Below, piece after piece: positions 52,339 to 62,154 of a stretch of DNA of 64,000 nucleotides; position 1 is the first letter of the stretch; each line of letters starts with the position of its first letter. Source of the stretch: Algibacter miyuki (GTDB lineage: Bacteria > Bacteroidota > Bacteroidia > Flavobacteriales > Flavobacteriaceae); NCBI RefSeq assembly GCF_042427745.1, contig NZ_JBHMFA010000005.1; one strand, 5' to 3'. The notes below the pieces were generated by a model. That model saw only the letters and a list, made by a program, of their open reading frames with translations. It did not search any database and was not told where the DNA came from. Both the position numbers and the translations under genes were made by a program.

Positions 52339-53352
52339 TTAAGACAATACACGCTCAATTTGCTCTAATTCTTCACTAGTAAATTCTAAATAATCTAAAG
52401 CTTTCACGTTTTCTTTTAACTGACTAGAAGAACTTGCTCCAACCAACACCGAAGCGACTTGTTTTTGTCTCAAAATCCATGAGATGGCCATTTGCGATAA
52501 TTTTTGACCACGATTGTTGGCAATTTCAGCGAGTTGCTGCACTTTTTCAATGTTCTCATTTACGGTTTCAGTATTTAAATACGTTAAGTTTTTACCGGCT
52601 CTAGAATCTTTTGGAATACCATCCAAATACTTATCAGTAAGCATGCCTTGTGCTAAAGGAGAAAAAGCAATACAGCCTACGCCATTATCTTCTAAAGTAT
52701 TTAATAGTCCATCTTCAACCCAACGATCCAACATGGAATATCGTGCTTGATGCAAAATAAAAGGTACATTATATTCGCGTAACAATTCGGCTGCTTTTTG
52801 GGTTTCAGCAGGCTGATAATTTGAAATTCCAACATACAACGCTTTACCTTGTCTAACTATATCTGCAAGCGCTCCCATTGTTTCTTCTAAGGGCGTATCA
52901 GGATCTGGACGGTGATGATAAAAAACATCAACATATTCCAAATTCATACGTTTTAAACTCTGATCAATACTTGAAATTAAATATTTCCTTGAACCTAAAT
53001 TTCCGTATGGTCCAGGCCACATATCAAAGCCCGCTTTGGTAGCTATAAACATTTCATCTCTATAACTTTTGAAATCATTTTTAAAAATAGTTCCAAAATT
53101 TTCTTCCGCAGAACCATAAGGAGGTCCGTAATTATTGGCTAAATCAAAATGTGTAATACCTAAATCGAAAGCACATCGCAAAATATCTCTAGCATTTTGA
53201 ATATTATCTACAAAACCAAAATTATGCCATAACCCTAATGAAATAGCGGGTAGGAGCACACCACTTTTTCCAGACCGCTTGTAGGTCATCTCGTTATAGC
53301 GTTTCGGTGATGCTTGGTAATTTGTTAGGCCACTCTTATCGTTTATCTGCAT
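52339..53352 (-). CDS. Aldo/keto reductase (MgrA/YghZ-like L-glyceraldehyde 3-phosphate reductase)
   Basis: The 337-residue protein has the AKR14-type N-terminus 'YKRSGKSGVLLPAISLGLWHNFG', catalytic region 'HFDLANNYGPPYGSAEENFG' with the active-site tyrosine, and 'FYHHRPDPDTPLEETMGALADIVRQGKALYVGISNY' and 'CIAFSPLAQGMLTDKYL' later. It resembles YghZ/MgrA, which reduces L-glyceraldehyde 3-phosphate with NADPH. Motifs are complete. Confidence 0.93.
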   Translation of the reverse strand: MQINDKSGLTNYQASPKRYNEMTYKRSGKSGVLLPAISLGLWHNFGFVDNIQNARDILRCAFDLGITHFDLANNYGPPYGSAEENFGTIFKNDFKSYRDEMFIATKAGFDMWPGPYGNLGSRKYLISSIDQSLKRMNLEYVDVFYHHRPDPDTPLEETMGALADIVRQGKALYVGISNYQPAETQKAAELLREYNVPFILHQARYSMLDRWVEDGLLNTLEDNGVGCIAFSPLAQGMLTDKYLDGIPKDSRAGKNLTYLNTETVNENIEKVQQLAEIANNRGQKLSQMAISWILRQKQVASVLVGASSSSQLKENVKALDYLEFTSEELEQIERVLS

Positions 53353-53371
53353 AATAGAAATTATAAAAAAC

Positions 53372-53379
53372 CAAATGTA
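53372..53379 (-). promoter_or_regulatory. -7 box of the aldo/keto reductase gene
   Basis: On the minus strand TACATTTG matches TAnnTTTG, 19 bp before the ATG at 53352. Confidence 0.5.
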
Positions 53380-53538
53380 TTAATTTGTTTTGATTTATGG
53401 CGACGTAAAACCATCCGAATTTAAAAGTCATAACTTTAAATATATGGTATTCTTGAAATAAGCTATTTAAATTATGGATACATAAAAATCATTTCAAATT
53501 TTCACAAAAAACATACCTAAAAAACCCTTTAAAGATGT

Positions 53539-53546
53539 TATTTTTG
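53539..53546 (+). promoter_or_regulatory. -7 box that sets the DEAD helicase start
   Basis: TATTTTTG matches TAnnTTTG and lies between two candidate ATGs (53535 and 53568). A transcript starting near 53552 would lack the first ATG, so the second is favoured. Confidence 0.5.
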
Positions 53547-53567
53547 CAGCCACACAAAGAAGATTTC

Positions 53568-55124
53568 ATGGGAGTTTCCAAAACAGAATTAGAAGAAAGA
53601 AAAGCAGGAAAAGATTTATATAGCTACCAAAAAGGGGCTATTGACAAGATTTTTACAAGTTTTGAAGAGTCACCGGCTGATTATCATTTGCTGTATCAAT
53701 TACCAACAGGTGGTGGAAAAACAGTAATATTTTCTGAGATCGTAAGGCAATTCTTAAAAATACATAAAAAGAAGGTGTTAGTTATGACGCACCGTATTGA
53801 ATTGTGTAGACAAACTTCTAATGTACTTACAGAGTTTGGCGTTAATAATAAAGTAGTTGATAGCAAAGCTGATTTGAGCGATCAAGCCGATTATAGCTGT
53901 TTTGTGGCTATGGTAGAAACCTTAAATAATCGTTTAAATGATGATAAACTTGATATTTCTGATATTGGTTTAGTAATTATTGATGAGGCACACTACAACT
54001 CGTTTACCAAGTTATTTAAATTCTTTAGTCAATCGTTTATTTTAGGAGTTACTGCAACGCCTTTAAGTTCGAGCATGGAATTACCAATGACCGATAATTA
54101 TAATGAATTAATTGTTGGTGAAAGTATAGAATCTCTTATTGAAAACGGCTTTTTAGCACGTGCCGAAATGTACTCGTACAATGTTGGTTTAACCTCATTA
54201 GTGGTAGGGGCAAACGGAGATTATACCGTTAAGTCTTCGGAAGATTTGTACACCGCAAGCGACATGCTTTCGAAGTTAGTACAAGCTTATGAAGAACGCT
54301 GTAAAGGCAAAAAAACCTTAATTTTTAATAACGGTATTAACACATCGTTACATGTTTATGATAGTTTTAGACGCGCTGGTTATCCTGTAGCACATTTGGA
54401 TAATACCAATACAAAAAAGGAGCGTTCCATGATTTTGAAATGGTTCAAAAAGACGCCAGGAGCTATTTTAACTTCAGTAAGTATTTTAACCACAGGTTTT
54501 GATGAGCCAACTGTTGAAAGTATTATTTTAAATCGTGCAACAAAATCGTTAACGCTTTACTACCAAATGATTGGTCGTGGTTCTCGTATTCTGAAAGATA
54601 AAAAATCTTTTTCTGTTATCGATTTAGGAAACAATTTCCATCGTTTTGGACCATGGGGAGAAGATTTAGATTGGCAACGTATTTTCCGTTCTCCAAACTA
54701 TTATTTAGATGCTATTTTAAGTGATGATGAGTTAGAAAGCAACTTTAGATATGAAATGCCCGATGCTTTACGTGCCGAATTTGCAAAGTCTAGAGATGTG
54801 TATTTTGATATTCAAAAAACTTATGTGAGCTCTATTAGAAATGGAGAATCATCCAAAGTAGTTTTAGAGCGATCTATAGAACACCACGCTAAAATTTGTA
54901 TTGAAAATAGTGAAGATGTTTACGATGCTTTAGGTTTAGCTAAAATGCTAGGCGACGATATTGATTTCCGCATTCAACGTTATACTAAATGCATCAGTAA
55001 AAGCACATTTAACTTTGTAGAATGGCTTAAAGGTGATTATCGTAAGAAATTAAATGCCTATTTGCGTTCTAATTTTGATGAAGTTTTCGAGCAAATTCAT
55101 GGGCATCCACCAATAGAAGAGTAA
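53568..55124 (+). CDS. DEAD/DEAH-box superfamily 2 helicase
   Basis: The protein of 518 residues from the ATG at 53568 has 'SYQKGAIDKIF' (Q-like), Walker A 'LPTGGGKTVIFSEIV', 'VMTHRIELCRQ', DEAH box 'VIIDEAHYNSF', 'GVTATPL' and C-terminal motifs 'ILTTGFDEPTVESIILNRAT' and 'QMIGRGSRI'. It is an SF2 helicase of the type found with restriction or repair factors, with a C-terminal ~130-residue extension. No nuclease partner is nearby. The start choice uses the -7 box at 53539. Confidence 0.9.
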   Translation: MGVSKTELEERKAGKDLYSYQKGAIDKIFTSFEESPADYHLLYQLPTGGGKTVIFSEIVRQFLKIHKKKVLVMTHRIELCRQTSNVLTEFGVNNKVVDSKADLSDQADYSCFVAMVETLNNRLNDDKLDISDIGLVIIDEAHYNSFTKLFKFFSQSFILGVTATPLSSSMELPMTDNYNELIVGESIESLIENGFLARAEMYSYNVGLTSLVVGANGDYTVKSSEDLYTASDMLSKLVQAYEERCKGKKTLIFNNGINTSLHVYDSFRRAGYPVAHLDNTNTKKERSMILKWFKKTPGAILTSVSILTTGFDEPTVESIILNRATKSLTLYYQMIGRGSRILKDKKSFSVIDLGNNFHRFGPWGEDLDWQRIFRSPNYYLDAILSDDELESNFRYEMPDALRAEFAKSRDVYFDIQKTYVSSIRNGESSKVVLERSIEHHAKICIENSEDVYDALGLAKMLGDDIDFRIQRYTKCISKSTFNFVEWLKGDYRKKLNAYLRSNFDEVFEQIHGHPPIEE

Positions 55125-55229
55125 ACTTCTAAGTGTTTTTTTTATCTGAAGATCTAATTATCATATTTTATTTTTCAACTAAAATTTAAACCTTTCGTTA
55201 ACCTGAAGGTCTAAAATGGAAAATATATC

Positions 55230-56339
55230 ATGATGATAAAATATAGTGCGGCATTAGTTTTCTTTTTCAGTTTTCAATTATTCCTATTTGGACAAGACCA
55301 ACTTACGGCTACCATTACAGGTTCTGGCTCACCAAAATTTAATACAGAGCGTGCAGGCCCTTCGGTTTTAATAAGTTATAAAGACACCAAAATTTTGGTG
55401 GATATGGGTAATGGCGTCCAAGCGAATTTGGATAGGCTGAATGTTAAAACAAAAGACATCGATGCACTACTTTTTACCCACCATCATTTAGATCATAACG
55501 AAGAATTTACGCCTATTTTTATTCATGCCATAATGGGAGGCAACACATTTCAAGTTGTAGGCCCTAAACCAACGTCTAATTTAGTTGAAAGTCTACTTCA
55601 GAATTACGAAGAAGACATCAATTACAGACTTTCTAAAAAGAACAGAACATTAAAAGATGTTGCTAGTAATTTTTCTGTACAAGAATTAAATGGAGATGAA
55701 ACCTTCAACATTGGCGGTATAGAGATATCTTGCACTCCAGTAAACCACACTATTGCCACAATGGCTTACCGTTTTAGTGCTGACGGACAATCGATAGTAA
55801 TTTCTGGAGATTTATCCTATTCCGAAAGCTTATCTAAGCTAGCAAAACAGGCCGATTATTTAATTATTGACTCCGGAGGAAGCATTGAATTAGGAAAAAC
55901 CAATACCAGAACAGGAAGTGGAAAAAATAGAAATAATAAAACACATGCGCATGTTAATTTAGACGAAAGTTCTCGCATGGCAAACGAAGCCGAAGTTAAA
56001 AATTTAGTATTAACGCATTTCAATTTTAATCATGTAGATGAAGTAGCTACAAGTGCTGCCCTACAAGAAAATTATTCAGGACCTGTTTTTTATGCTGAAG
56101 ATTTAATGACTTTTCCACATCGAGAAGGTAATAAGCAAGCTGTAGAACAAACTAAAAACGAGAAGAACACGAAAGAAACTCCAAGTTTTAACAACATGCT
56201 AAGTAAAATGGATGAGAATAAAGACGGAAAAATTTCTAAAAATGAAGCCAAAGGTAAACTGAAAGAGAATTTTGAAAATCGTGATACCAATAAAGATGGT
56301 TTTATTTCTGAAAATGAGCTAAACAGAAGAAAACGTTAA
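55230..56339 (+). CDS. Secreted metallo-beta-lactamase-fold hydrolase with C-terminal EF-hands
   Basis: The 369-residue protein has a signal peptide (about 1-21, ending FGQ). The MBL domain shows 'TGSGSPKFNTERAGPSVLI', the zinc motif 'THHHLDHNE' (HxHxDH), a later zinc histidine in 'TPVNHTI', Asp in 'VISGDLSYS' and 'LTHFNF'. This is similar to RNase Z-like and arylsulfatase-like MBL enzymes. The C-terminal ~60 residues carry two EF-hand loops: 'DENKDGKISKNE' and 'DTNKDGFISENE'. Calcium binding is inferred. Substrate unknown. Confidence 0.9.
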   Translation: MMIKYSAALVFFFSFQLFLFGQDQLTATITGSGSPKFNTERAGPSVLISYKDTKILVDMGNGVQANLDRLNVKTKDIDALLFTHHHLDHNEEFTPIFIHAIMGGNTFQVVGPKPTSNLVESLLQNYEEDINYRLSKKNRTLKDVASNFSVQELNGDETFNIGGIEISCTPVNHTIATMAYRFSADGQSIVISGDLSYSESLSKLAKQADYLIIDSGGSIELGKTNTRTGSGKNRNNKTHAHVNLDESSRMANEAEVKNLVLTHFNFNHVDEVATSAALQENYSGPVFYAEDLMTFPHREGNKQAVEQTKNEKNTKETPSFNNMLSKMDENKDGKISKNEAKGKLKENFENRDTNKDGFISENELNRRKR

Positions 56340-56463
56340 TGTTAAGTTTTAACATTTTTTTATGAATTATAGCTTTTATTCACGTGAATATTATCGCATG
56401 ATAAAAATATAATGTACCTTTACAGCTTATTAATTCACTAAAACCCGCAGGACGTTATAAACT

Positions 56464-56916
56464 ATGGCAAAATCGCAAGTTACATTTAACAAAATTGAAA
56501 AAGAGAAAAAACGCTTAAAGAAGAGAGAAGAAAAGCAAAAGAAAAAGGATGCTCGAAAAGCGGAATCCAAAGAGAACCCTCAAGGGATCCAGTTTGCTTA
56601 TGTAGACTTTAACGGAAATTTAACCGACACACCGCCAGATCCGGCGATGCGTGAAAAGGTTGAAGCTGAAAGTATCGAGTTAGGTATTCCTAAGAAGGAA
56701 GACCGTATTGAAGAGGAGCCAGTGGCAAAAGAAGGAAAGGTGTCGTTTTTTGATCATTCTAAAGGTTTCGGTTTTATAATTGACAGTGTGAATCAAGAGA
56801 AATATTTTGTTCACGTAAGCGGTTTATTAGAAGATATTGAAGAGAATGACAAAGTAACATACGATCTAGAACGTGGCCAAAAAGGTATGAACGCTGTTCG
56901 TGTTAAGAAAATATAA
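56464..56916 (+). CDS. Cold-shock-domain protein with lysine-rich N-terminal coil
   Basis: The 150-residue protein starts with a Lys/Glu-rich, likely coiled region (about 5-40; 'EKEKKRLKKREEKQKKKDARK') and ends with a cold-shock domain (about 88-150) with RNP1-like 'KGFGFI' and RNP2-like 'KYFVHVS'. It probably binds single-stranded RNA. Longer than classical Csp (about 70) because of the extension. A hairpin terminator follows. Confidence 0.92.
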   Translation: MAKSQVTFNKIEKEKKRLKKREEKQKKKDARKAESKENPQGIQFAYVDFNGNLTDTPPDPAMREKVEAESIELGIPKKEDRIEEEPVAKEGKVSFFDHSKGFGFIIDSVNQEKYFVHVSGLLEDIEENDKVTYDLERGQKGMNAVRVKKI

Positions 56917-56980
56917 TTTCTCTATGATAAAACGCTGATTTATTTAGCTTTATCGTATTCAAACTAAAGTACAAATTTAA

Positions 56981-57019
56981 ATAATCCTCAACAGATATCT
57001 GTGAGGATTATTTTATTTT
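56981..57019 (+). terminator. Terminator of the cold-shock-domain gene
   Basis: ATAATCCTCA (56981-56990) and TGAGGATTAT (57002-57011) pair around an inner CAGATATCTG palindrome, followed by TTTATTTT. Confidence 0.8.
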
Positions 57020-57032
57020 AAATACATTTTAA

Positions 57033-57947
57033 ATGGCTGTTTCACGTAAAACGATTTCTATAGTATTAGCCTTTTTCGCTATTTACGTTATTTGGGGGTC
57101 TACCTATTTACTCAACAAAATAGCAGTTTCAGAATTACCTCCTTTCATGTTAGCTTCCATGCGTTTTTTTACCGCTGGTATTCTTATCTTTATCATTGCT
57201 AAAATCTTAAAGGTAGATATTTCAATTACGAAAAAGCAATTAAAAAATACCATTATTGCAGGCTTTCTATTTTTAAGCTTTGGAAATGGCGTGGTGGTTT
57301 GGGCTTTAAAATATGTGGATAGTGGGTTTGCTGCACTAGAAATTTCTGCACAGCCTTTGGTTGTTCTTATTTTGATGCGCATTTTACAAGGCAAAAAAAT
57401 ATCTGGAATGTCATACATTGGAGTCTTTTTAGGCTTTACAGGTATTTTTCTTCTCGTTAGTCAGAAACAAATTATAAATCAAGAGGGCCAAATTTTAGGC
57501 ATGATTATGATTTTTATTTGCATGCTCAGCTGGGCTTATGCTAGTATATTTGTTGGTCAGGCCGATTTACCCAAAAACTTTTTCGTAAACACAGGCTACC
57601 AAATGGTTGCAGCCGGGGTCATGCTAGGTATTGCGAGTGTTTCATTTAACGAAACCTGGTCTGCACCAACTACATGGAGCACCGATGTTTTATGGGCTAT
57701 GTTTTTATTAATTATCTTCGGAAGTATTATCGCTTTTACCGCATTTAATTATTTATTAAAGGAAGTATCTCCCGAAAAAGTAGCCACATCAACGTATGTA
57801 AACCCCATTATAGCTTTAGTTTTAGGCTGGTGGATTTTAAACGAAAACATTACAAAACAATCTATAATCGCCGCTGTAGTTTTACTTACGGGCGTATATT
57901 TTATAAATTCTAAACGCAAAATAAAACCGCGAGCCCTTGGACGTTAA
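57033..57947 (+). CDS. EamA-family DMT superfamily transporter
   Basis: The 304-residue protein has ten predicted helices in two EamA repeats: 'FFAIYVIWGSTYLLNKIAVSELPPFMLASMRFFTAG' at the N-terminus and 'FTAFNYLLKEVSPEKVATSTYVNPIIALVLGWW' in the second repeat, similar to YedA/RhaT-like exporters. It likely exports amino acids or other metabolites. The next transporter gene overlaps its end by 11 bases. Confidence 0.92.
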   Translation: MAVSRKTISIVLAFFAIYVIWGSTYLLNKIAVSELPPFMLASMRFFTAGILIFIIAKILKVDISITKKQLKNTIIAGFLFLSFGNGVVVWALKYVDSGFAALEISAQPLVVLILMRILQGKKISGMSYIGVFLGFTGIFLLVSQKQIINQEGQILGMIMIFICMLSWAYASIFVGQADLPKNFFVNTGYQMVAAGVMLGIASVSFNETWSAPTTWSTDVLWAMFLLIIFGSIIAFTAFNYLLKEVSPEKVATSTYVNPIIALVLGWWILNENITKQSIIAAVVLLTGVYFINSKRKIKPRALGR

Positions 57948-58782
57948 AAAAGCACTACAATTCATGCTCATTAGCACTTTAGCATTTGCATGTATGAATG
58001 CCACAGTAAAATATTTAAGTGATTTTAACGCCTTTCAAATTGTGTTTTTTAGGTCGGCGAGTTCCTTATTTTTTACTTTTGGATTTCTACTTAAAAATAA
58101 AATTCCTTTCGGAGGAAATAATAAATCCCTTCTGATCTTAAGAGGTGTTGTTGGCGTAACCTCCATGAGTCTGTTTTTTATGGCGACCAAATATTTACCT
58201 ATCGGTAGTGCGGTATCCTTACGTTATTTAGCACCTATTTTTGCTGCTATTTTTGCTGTTTTTCTACTAAAGGAAAAAGTAAAATTTATACAATGGCTTT
58301 TTTTCGCGATGGCTTTTGCAGGCGTTATTGTACTAAAAGGTTTCGATAAAGAGGTAAGTGGTTATGGACTAATACTGATAGTTATATCAGCCATTTTTAG
58401 TGGTTTAGTTTATATTGTATTAAGTAAAATTGGTAAAAGTGAACACCCTGTTGTTGTGGTTAATTATTTTATGGTTATTTCTACCGTAGTCGGTTTAATC
58501 GGAATGCTTAATCATTGGAAGATGCCTGTCGGGAAAGAATGGTTGCTTTTATCCGCTTTAGGTATTTTTGGATACTTCGGGCAAGTTTATATGACGAAAG
58601 CATTTCAAACAGCCTCTACAAGCCAGGTGGCGCCACTAAAATATATTGAAGTTATTTTCACGGTACTCTTCGGAACATTCCTTTTTAGTGAGGTTTACAC
58701 CTTTTGGAGCTTATTAGGGATTGCTATGATTATTTGCGGACTCGTTTTAAATATTCTTTACAAAGAGAAATATAAAGGATAA
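57937..58782 (+). CDS. EamA-family DMT superfamily transporter, second
   Basis: The 281-residue protein has ten helices in two EamA repeats ('LISTLAFACMNATVKYLSDFNAFQIVFFRSASSLFF', 'GIFGYFGQVYMTKAFQTASTSQVAPLKYIEVIFTVLFGTFLF'). The start is TTG at 57937, overlapping the preceding gene by 11 bases; an ATG at 57964 would shorten helix 1 and is less likely. Tandem DMT genes often make two-component exporters or have separate substrates. Confidence 0.88.
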   Translation: MDVKKALQFMLISTLAFACMNATVKYLSDFNAFQIVFFRSASSLFFTFGFLLKNKIPFGGNNKSLLILRGVVGVTSMSLFFMATKYLPIGSAVSLRYLAPIFAAIFAVFLLKEKVKFIQWLFFAMAFAGVIVLKGFDKEVSGYGLILIVISAIFSGLVYIVLSKIGKSEHPVVVVNYFMVISTVVGLIGMLNHWKMPVGKEWLLLSALGIFGYFGQVYMTKAFQTASTSQVAPLKYIEVIFTVLFGTFLFSEVYTFWSLLGIAMIICGLVLNILYKEKYKG

Positions 58783-58821
58783 TTAAACGATTTTTAAGCT
58801 GAAGCTTCTTTACTTGAATAC

Positions 58822-59580
58822 TTATAAAATCCCATTCACATAATACTTAATAATTTCAACTTCTGATGCCTGTTCTGAGCCTCTAAAACCTGAAACATCA
58901 TCATAAGTAATATGCTCATTATAAAATTTCAAATAATTTTCTGCCAACGGCATGTAAGACCAATGCCACTTTTCCATATTATACCCCGTTCTTCCATTAG
59001 TTTTTGCTGTGTACACTTGTTTAAAACCGTAGGTTTCTGCATTTTTAATGAGCCAGTTATATATTTTTAAACCTGTTCCCGTTTCAAAATAACGGTTGTT
59101 CAAATTATTCAAGTCCATATCTGTTCCCCAATGGTGACGCGATGACGTGGGCATGGAACTATATTCTAATATTTTTAAGCTTCTAGCCTTGGGTTTTAGA
59201 TTGCTGTATTTTTTCCATTTACGTTCCCAAATGGCTTTTTGCTCATAGAAATTTCTTGTTCCCGAAATAATTTTTAAATCGATACCATCGGCCTTGGCAT
59301 GCTCGAACATATTTACGAATGCGGCATAACAGCTTTTGTTTAAATAAAGCGTTTTACTGGAATGTACTGGGCTTACTTTTTGGAACAACTCATGTTTTCG
59401 GTAATCAAATTTACCTAAAACCAAATCCTTTGTAATTGTTGAATCGATAATAGATGTTGGTTTTTTAATAGGAAGGGTTTCAGTAATAAGTACGGTTTTT
59501 ACGTCCTGCTTTTTCACATCTTTGCAGGCATATAAAACAAATGTAAAAACGAATAACGTTAAACCTAAAATTTTCTTCAT
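58822..59580 (-). CDS. M15-family D-alanyl-D-alanine carboxypeptidase lipoprotein (VanY-like)
   Basis: The 252-residue protein has a lipoprotein signal (lipobox Cys19 in 'LYAC-K'). The catalytic domain shows the zinc motifs of VanY/M15B: 'SSRHHWGTDMDLNNLN' (His and Asp ligands) and 'EKWHWSYMP' with the catalytic Glu and His ligand. It trims peptidoglycan stem peptides in the periplasm. It is followed upstream by the TonB receptor gene with 23 bp between. Confidence 0.93.
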   Translation of the reverse strand: MKKILGLTLFVFTFVLYACKDVKKQDVKTVLITETLPIKKPTSIIDSTITKDLVLGKFDYRKHELFQKVSPVHSSKTLYLNKSCYAAFVNMFEHAKADGIDLKIISGTRNFYEQKAIWERKWKKYSNLKPKARSLKILEYSSMPTSSRHHWGTDMDLNNLNNRYFETGTGLKIYNWLIKNAETYGFKQVYTAKTNGRTGYNMEKWHWSYMPLAENYLKFYNEHITYDDVSGFRGSEQASEVEIIKYYVNGIL

Positions 59581-59603
59581 TTAAAATATATTTTTTCGAT
59601 CAA

Positions 59604-61988
59604 TTAACGTCGGCGTTGCCCGGAGAATTCCATAGCTTCACCTTTACCAAAACCGTAACTCACACCAAAGGTAACAAATCGTCCACGCTTACGGCTGTTG
59701 TATAAATAATAGTCGGGTTGTATGGTTTCCGATTGATTAACACGTGATGCAAAAACGTCACGAATACTCATATTCAGAATCACTTTTCCTTTTAATATTT
59801 TTTTCCGAAGTCCTAAATCGGCATATAAATTATCATATATTCTACCTTGTAAACTTTCGAATTCCGATTGATAATCGCCCGAAACTTCTAAATCAAAATC
59901 TAAAGGCAATTTGAATTTAGAGGTTAAACTTGAAGACCAACGGTTGCCTTTAAAATTAAACGATTCACTTTCAAAAATACCATTTCTATCGAAAAAATTA
60001 ATATTAAATTCACCACTTAAAGAAAACCAATTTAATGGATTGTATTTTCCGTTAAACTCTAAACCAGTCGTGTTACTTGTACCTATGTTTTCAGGGCGAG
60101 AGGTACTAACGCCTTCTTCAAAAGAAACAATAACACTTTCAATAACATCAGTAGTGTAGCGGTTATATAAACTGAAATTTAACGACGCTTTACCAATTTT
60201 ATGAATACTAGTTATTTCATAAGAATTAGTATATTCTGGCTCTAAATCAGGATTACCTGTTGAAATACTAAAGGTATTCCGAATATTAGAAAACGGGTTT
60301 AAAGAACGTAAATTTGGACGATTTATACGACGAGAATAACCCGCTTGTATCGAGAAATCATCATTCACTTTATAAGACGTGTGCGCACTAGGGAAGAGGT
60401 CGGTGTAGTTTTTAGAATGATTTTCATTCGTCGTTTCTAACAAGGTTTCAATTTGAGTATCTTCCATTCTAACTCCTAATTTCACACCCCATTTTTCACC
60501 TTCGTAAGATGCTGTGGTATAAACGCCAAGCACATTTTGATCAAAATTAAAGATGTTTGTTAAATTGGGGTTGCTTACCCAAACATCATCATCTAAATCG
60601 CTTACGGCAAAATCATTAGAAACTTCATTAATTACATATTGCGAACCCGTTTCAATAGTATATTTTTCTAAAAAAGGATGTACATAATCTAGTTTGAAAG
60701 TATAATCTGCTAATTTATAATCCGTTCTTGTAATTTGCTCTGCATCAGATTTACTGCCAATACTAGTGGTGTTTTCAAAATAAGACGATTGATCTTTTCT
60801 GAAAGAACTCCCCAAAGCACTAAATAGCAAACTTTGATCTTCATGCCTTTTGAAATCTTTCTTATACTGTAATTCGTAACTTAATTTTGGGTTGGTGGCT
60901 TCTGTTTTTTCATCTCGTAACCAAGCATCGGTAACACTGTTAGTGCCATCAATACTGGTAAAATCTTGCTGAGAACTTTGATCTTCTACTTCGTAAGCAT
61001 ACGAACCTGTTAGCGTAATCACATTTCTATCGTTAATATGATAGTCGGTACCTAATAAGAAATTACTAAACTTTTCATCAAACTCACTATCACCAAAACT
61101 CTGTACGGTCGTTTCTTCTTCAAAATCTTCATTTATACTTTCTGTTTCCCCTGGATAGGTCCTCAACCCGAACCCCAACTGGCTAAACAAATTAAATTTT
61201 TCGGTACGGCGATTCAAACTTAAGCCAAAACTGTTACTATTTGGCACACCAACATTTAAAGAAACCGAACCATTTAAACCTTTTTTCTCTGATTTTTTAA
61301 TCACAATATTGATAATTCCTGAAGTTCCCGCTGCATCATATTTAGCAGATGGATTTGTGATGACTTCAATTTTTTCTATCATATCTGCAGTAATGGTACC
61401 CAGCGCATTGCCATCGGCACTCGCTAAAACCGACGGTTTACCGTTTATTAGAATTTGTACCCCTGAATTCCCGCGTAAACTGACTTCTCCTTCAATACTT
61501 ACATTTACCGACGGTACATTGTTTAAAACTTCGAGCGCACCAGCACCTGTAGCGCTTAAATCGGAACCCACATTAAATACACGTTTATCTAATTTAAATT
61601 CGGTTTGTGATTTTTGAGCGCGCACTAAAACTTCTCCTAAAGCCTCTAAATCTTCAGAAAGAGAAATGGTTTTTAAATCAATTTTATTTTTCTCAACCTT
61701 AAAATCTTTAAACGTTTTTGATATGAAACCTAAAAAACTAACTTCAATATAGAAATTCCCAGAAGTCACATCAATAGAAAAAAGGCCTGCTTCGTTGGTA
61801 ATAGTTCCTGTAATTGGCTTTTTTGTAACGTTATCTATTATTGAAATAGTAGCATACTCAATGGTTTGCTTTGTTTCGGTTTCAATTACCTTTCCTTTTA
61901 TTTCTATTGTTTTTTGTTGTGCATTTACAACAGTAAAGCTAGTCAAGGCGAAAAAAAAGAGGGCATTTTTAAACTGATGAAAGTTCAT
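59604..61988 (-). CDS. TonB-dependent receptor with carboxypeptidase-regulatory-like N-domain
   Basis: From the ATG at 61988 the protein has 794 residues: a signal peptide (about 1-24, ending NAQ), a CarboxypepD_reg-like domain (about 28-110, 'IEIKGKVIETETKQTIEYATISIIDN'), a plug (about 120-230, 'VLNNVPSVNVSIEGEVSLRGNSGVQILINGKPS') and an outer-membrane barrel (about 350-794) ending in 'VTFGVSYGFGKGEAMEFSGQ'. It matches the OMP_b-brl_3 receptors of Bacteroidota rather than SusC. The longer start at 62030 would place the -7 box at 62016-62023 inside the coding region. Substrate unknown. Confidence 0.93.
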   Translation of the reverse strand: MNFHQFKNALFFFALTSFTVVNAQQKTIEIKGKVIETETKQTIEYATISIIDNVTKKPITGTITNEAGLFSIDVTSGNFYIEVSFLGFISKTFKDFKVEKNKIDLKTISLSEDLEALGEVLVRAQKSQTEFKLDKRVFNVGSDLSATGAGALEVLNNVPSVNVSIEGEVSLRGNSGVQILINGKPSVLASADGNALGTITADMIEKIEVITNPSAKYDAAGTSGIINIVIKKSEKKGLNGSVSLNVGVPNSNSFGLSLNRRTEKFNLFSQLGFGLRTYPGETESINEDFEEETTVQSFGDSEFDEKFSNFLLGTDYHINDRNVITLTGSYAYEVEDQSSQQDFTSIDGTNSVTDAWLRDEKTEATNPKLSYELQYKKDFKRHEDQSLLFSALGSSFRKDQSSYFENTTSIGSKSDAEQITRTDYKLADYTFKLDYVHPFLEKYTIETGSQYVINEVSNDFAVSDLDDDVWVSNPNLTNIFNFDQNVLGVYTTASYEGEKWGVKLGVRMEDTQIETLLETTNENHSKNYTDLFPSAHTSYKVNDDFSIQAGYSRRINRPNLRSLNPFSNIRNTFSISTGNPDLEPEYTNSYEITSIHKIGKASLNFSLYNRYTTDVIESVIVSFEEGVSTSRPENIGTSNTTGLEFNGKYNPLNWFSLSGEFNINFFDRNGIFESESFNFKGNRWSSSLTSKFKLPLDFDLEVSGDYQSEFESLQGRIYDNLYADLGLRKKILKGKVILNMSIRDVFASRVNQSETIQPDYYLYNSRKRGRFVTFGVSYGFGKGEAMEFSGQRRR

Positions 61989-62015
61989 GATGAAATAGTT
62001 AGATTGATTAACTAA

Positions 62016-62023
62016 CAAATATA
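62016..62023 (-). promoter_or_regulatory. -7 box of the TonB receptor gene
   Basis: On the minus strand TATATTTG matches TAnnTTTG. It lies 28 bp before the ATG at 61988 and excludes the upstream ORF start at 62030. Confidence 0.5.
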
Positions 62024-62154
62024 AGCGCAAGAGCTTTACCTTTTTAGATGCTTTTCATGTATTTTAGTTAAATTTAACTTAAAATATACAATTTATGTGT
62101 TTGAAGCACAAGTTTTTCTGAAGATATTCATCTAATTACAAAAACCTAATACAC

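Noticed and set aside
57964..58782. ATG at 57964 as start of the second DMT transporter
   Set aside because: It would remove the residues before helix 1; the TTG at 57937 gives the common coupled overlap with the previous gene.
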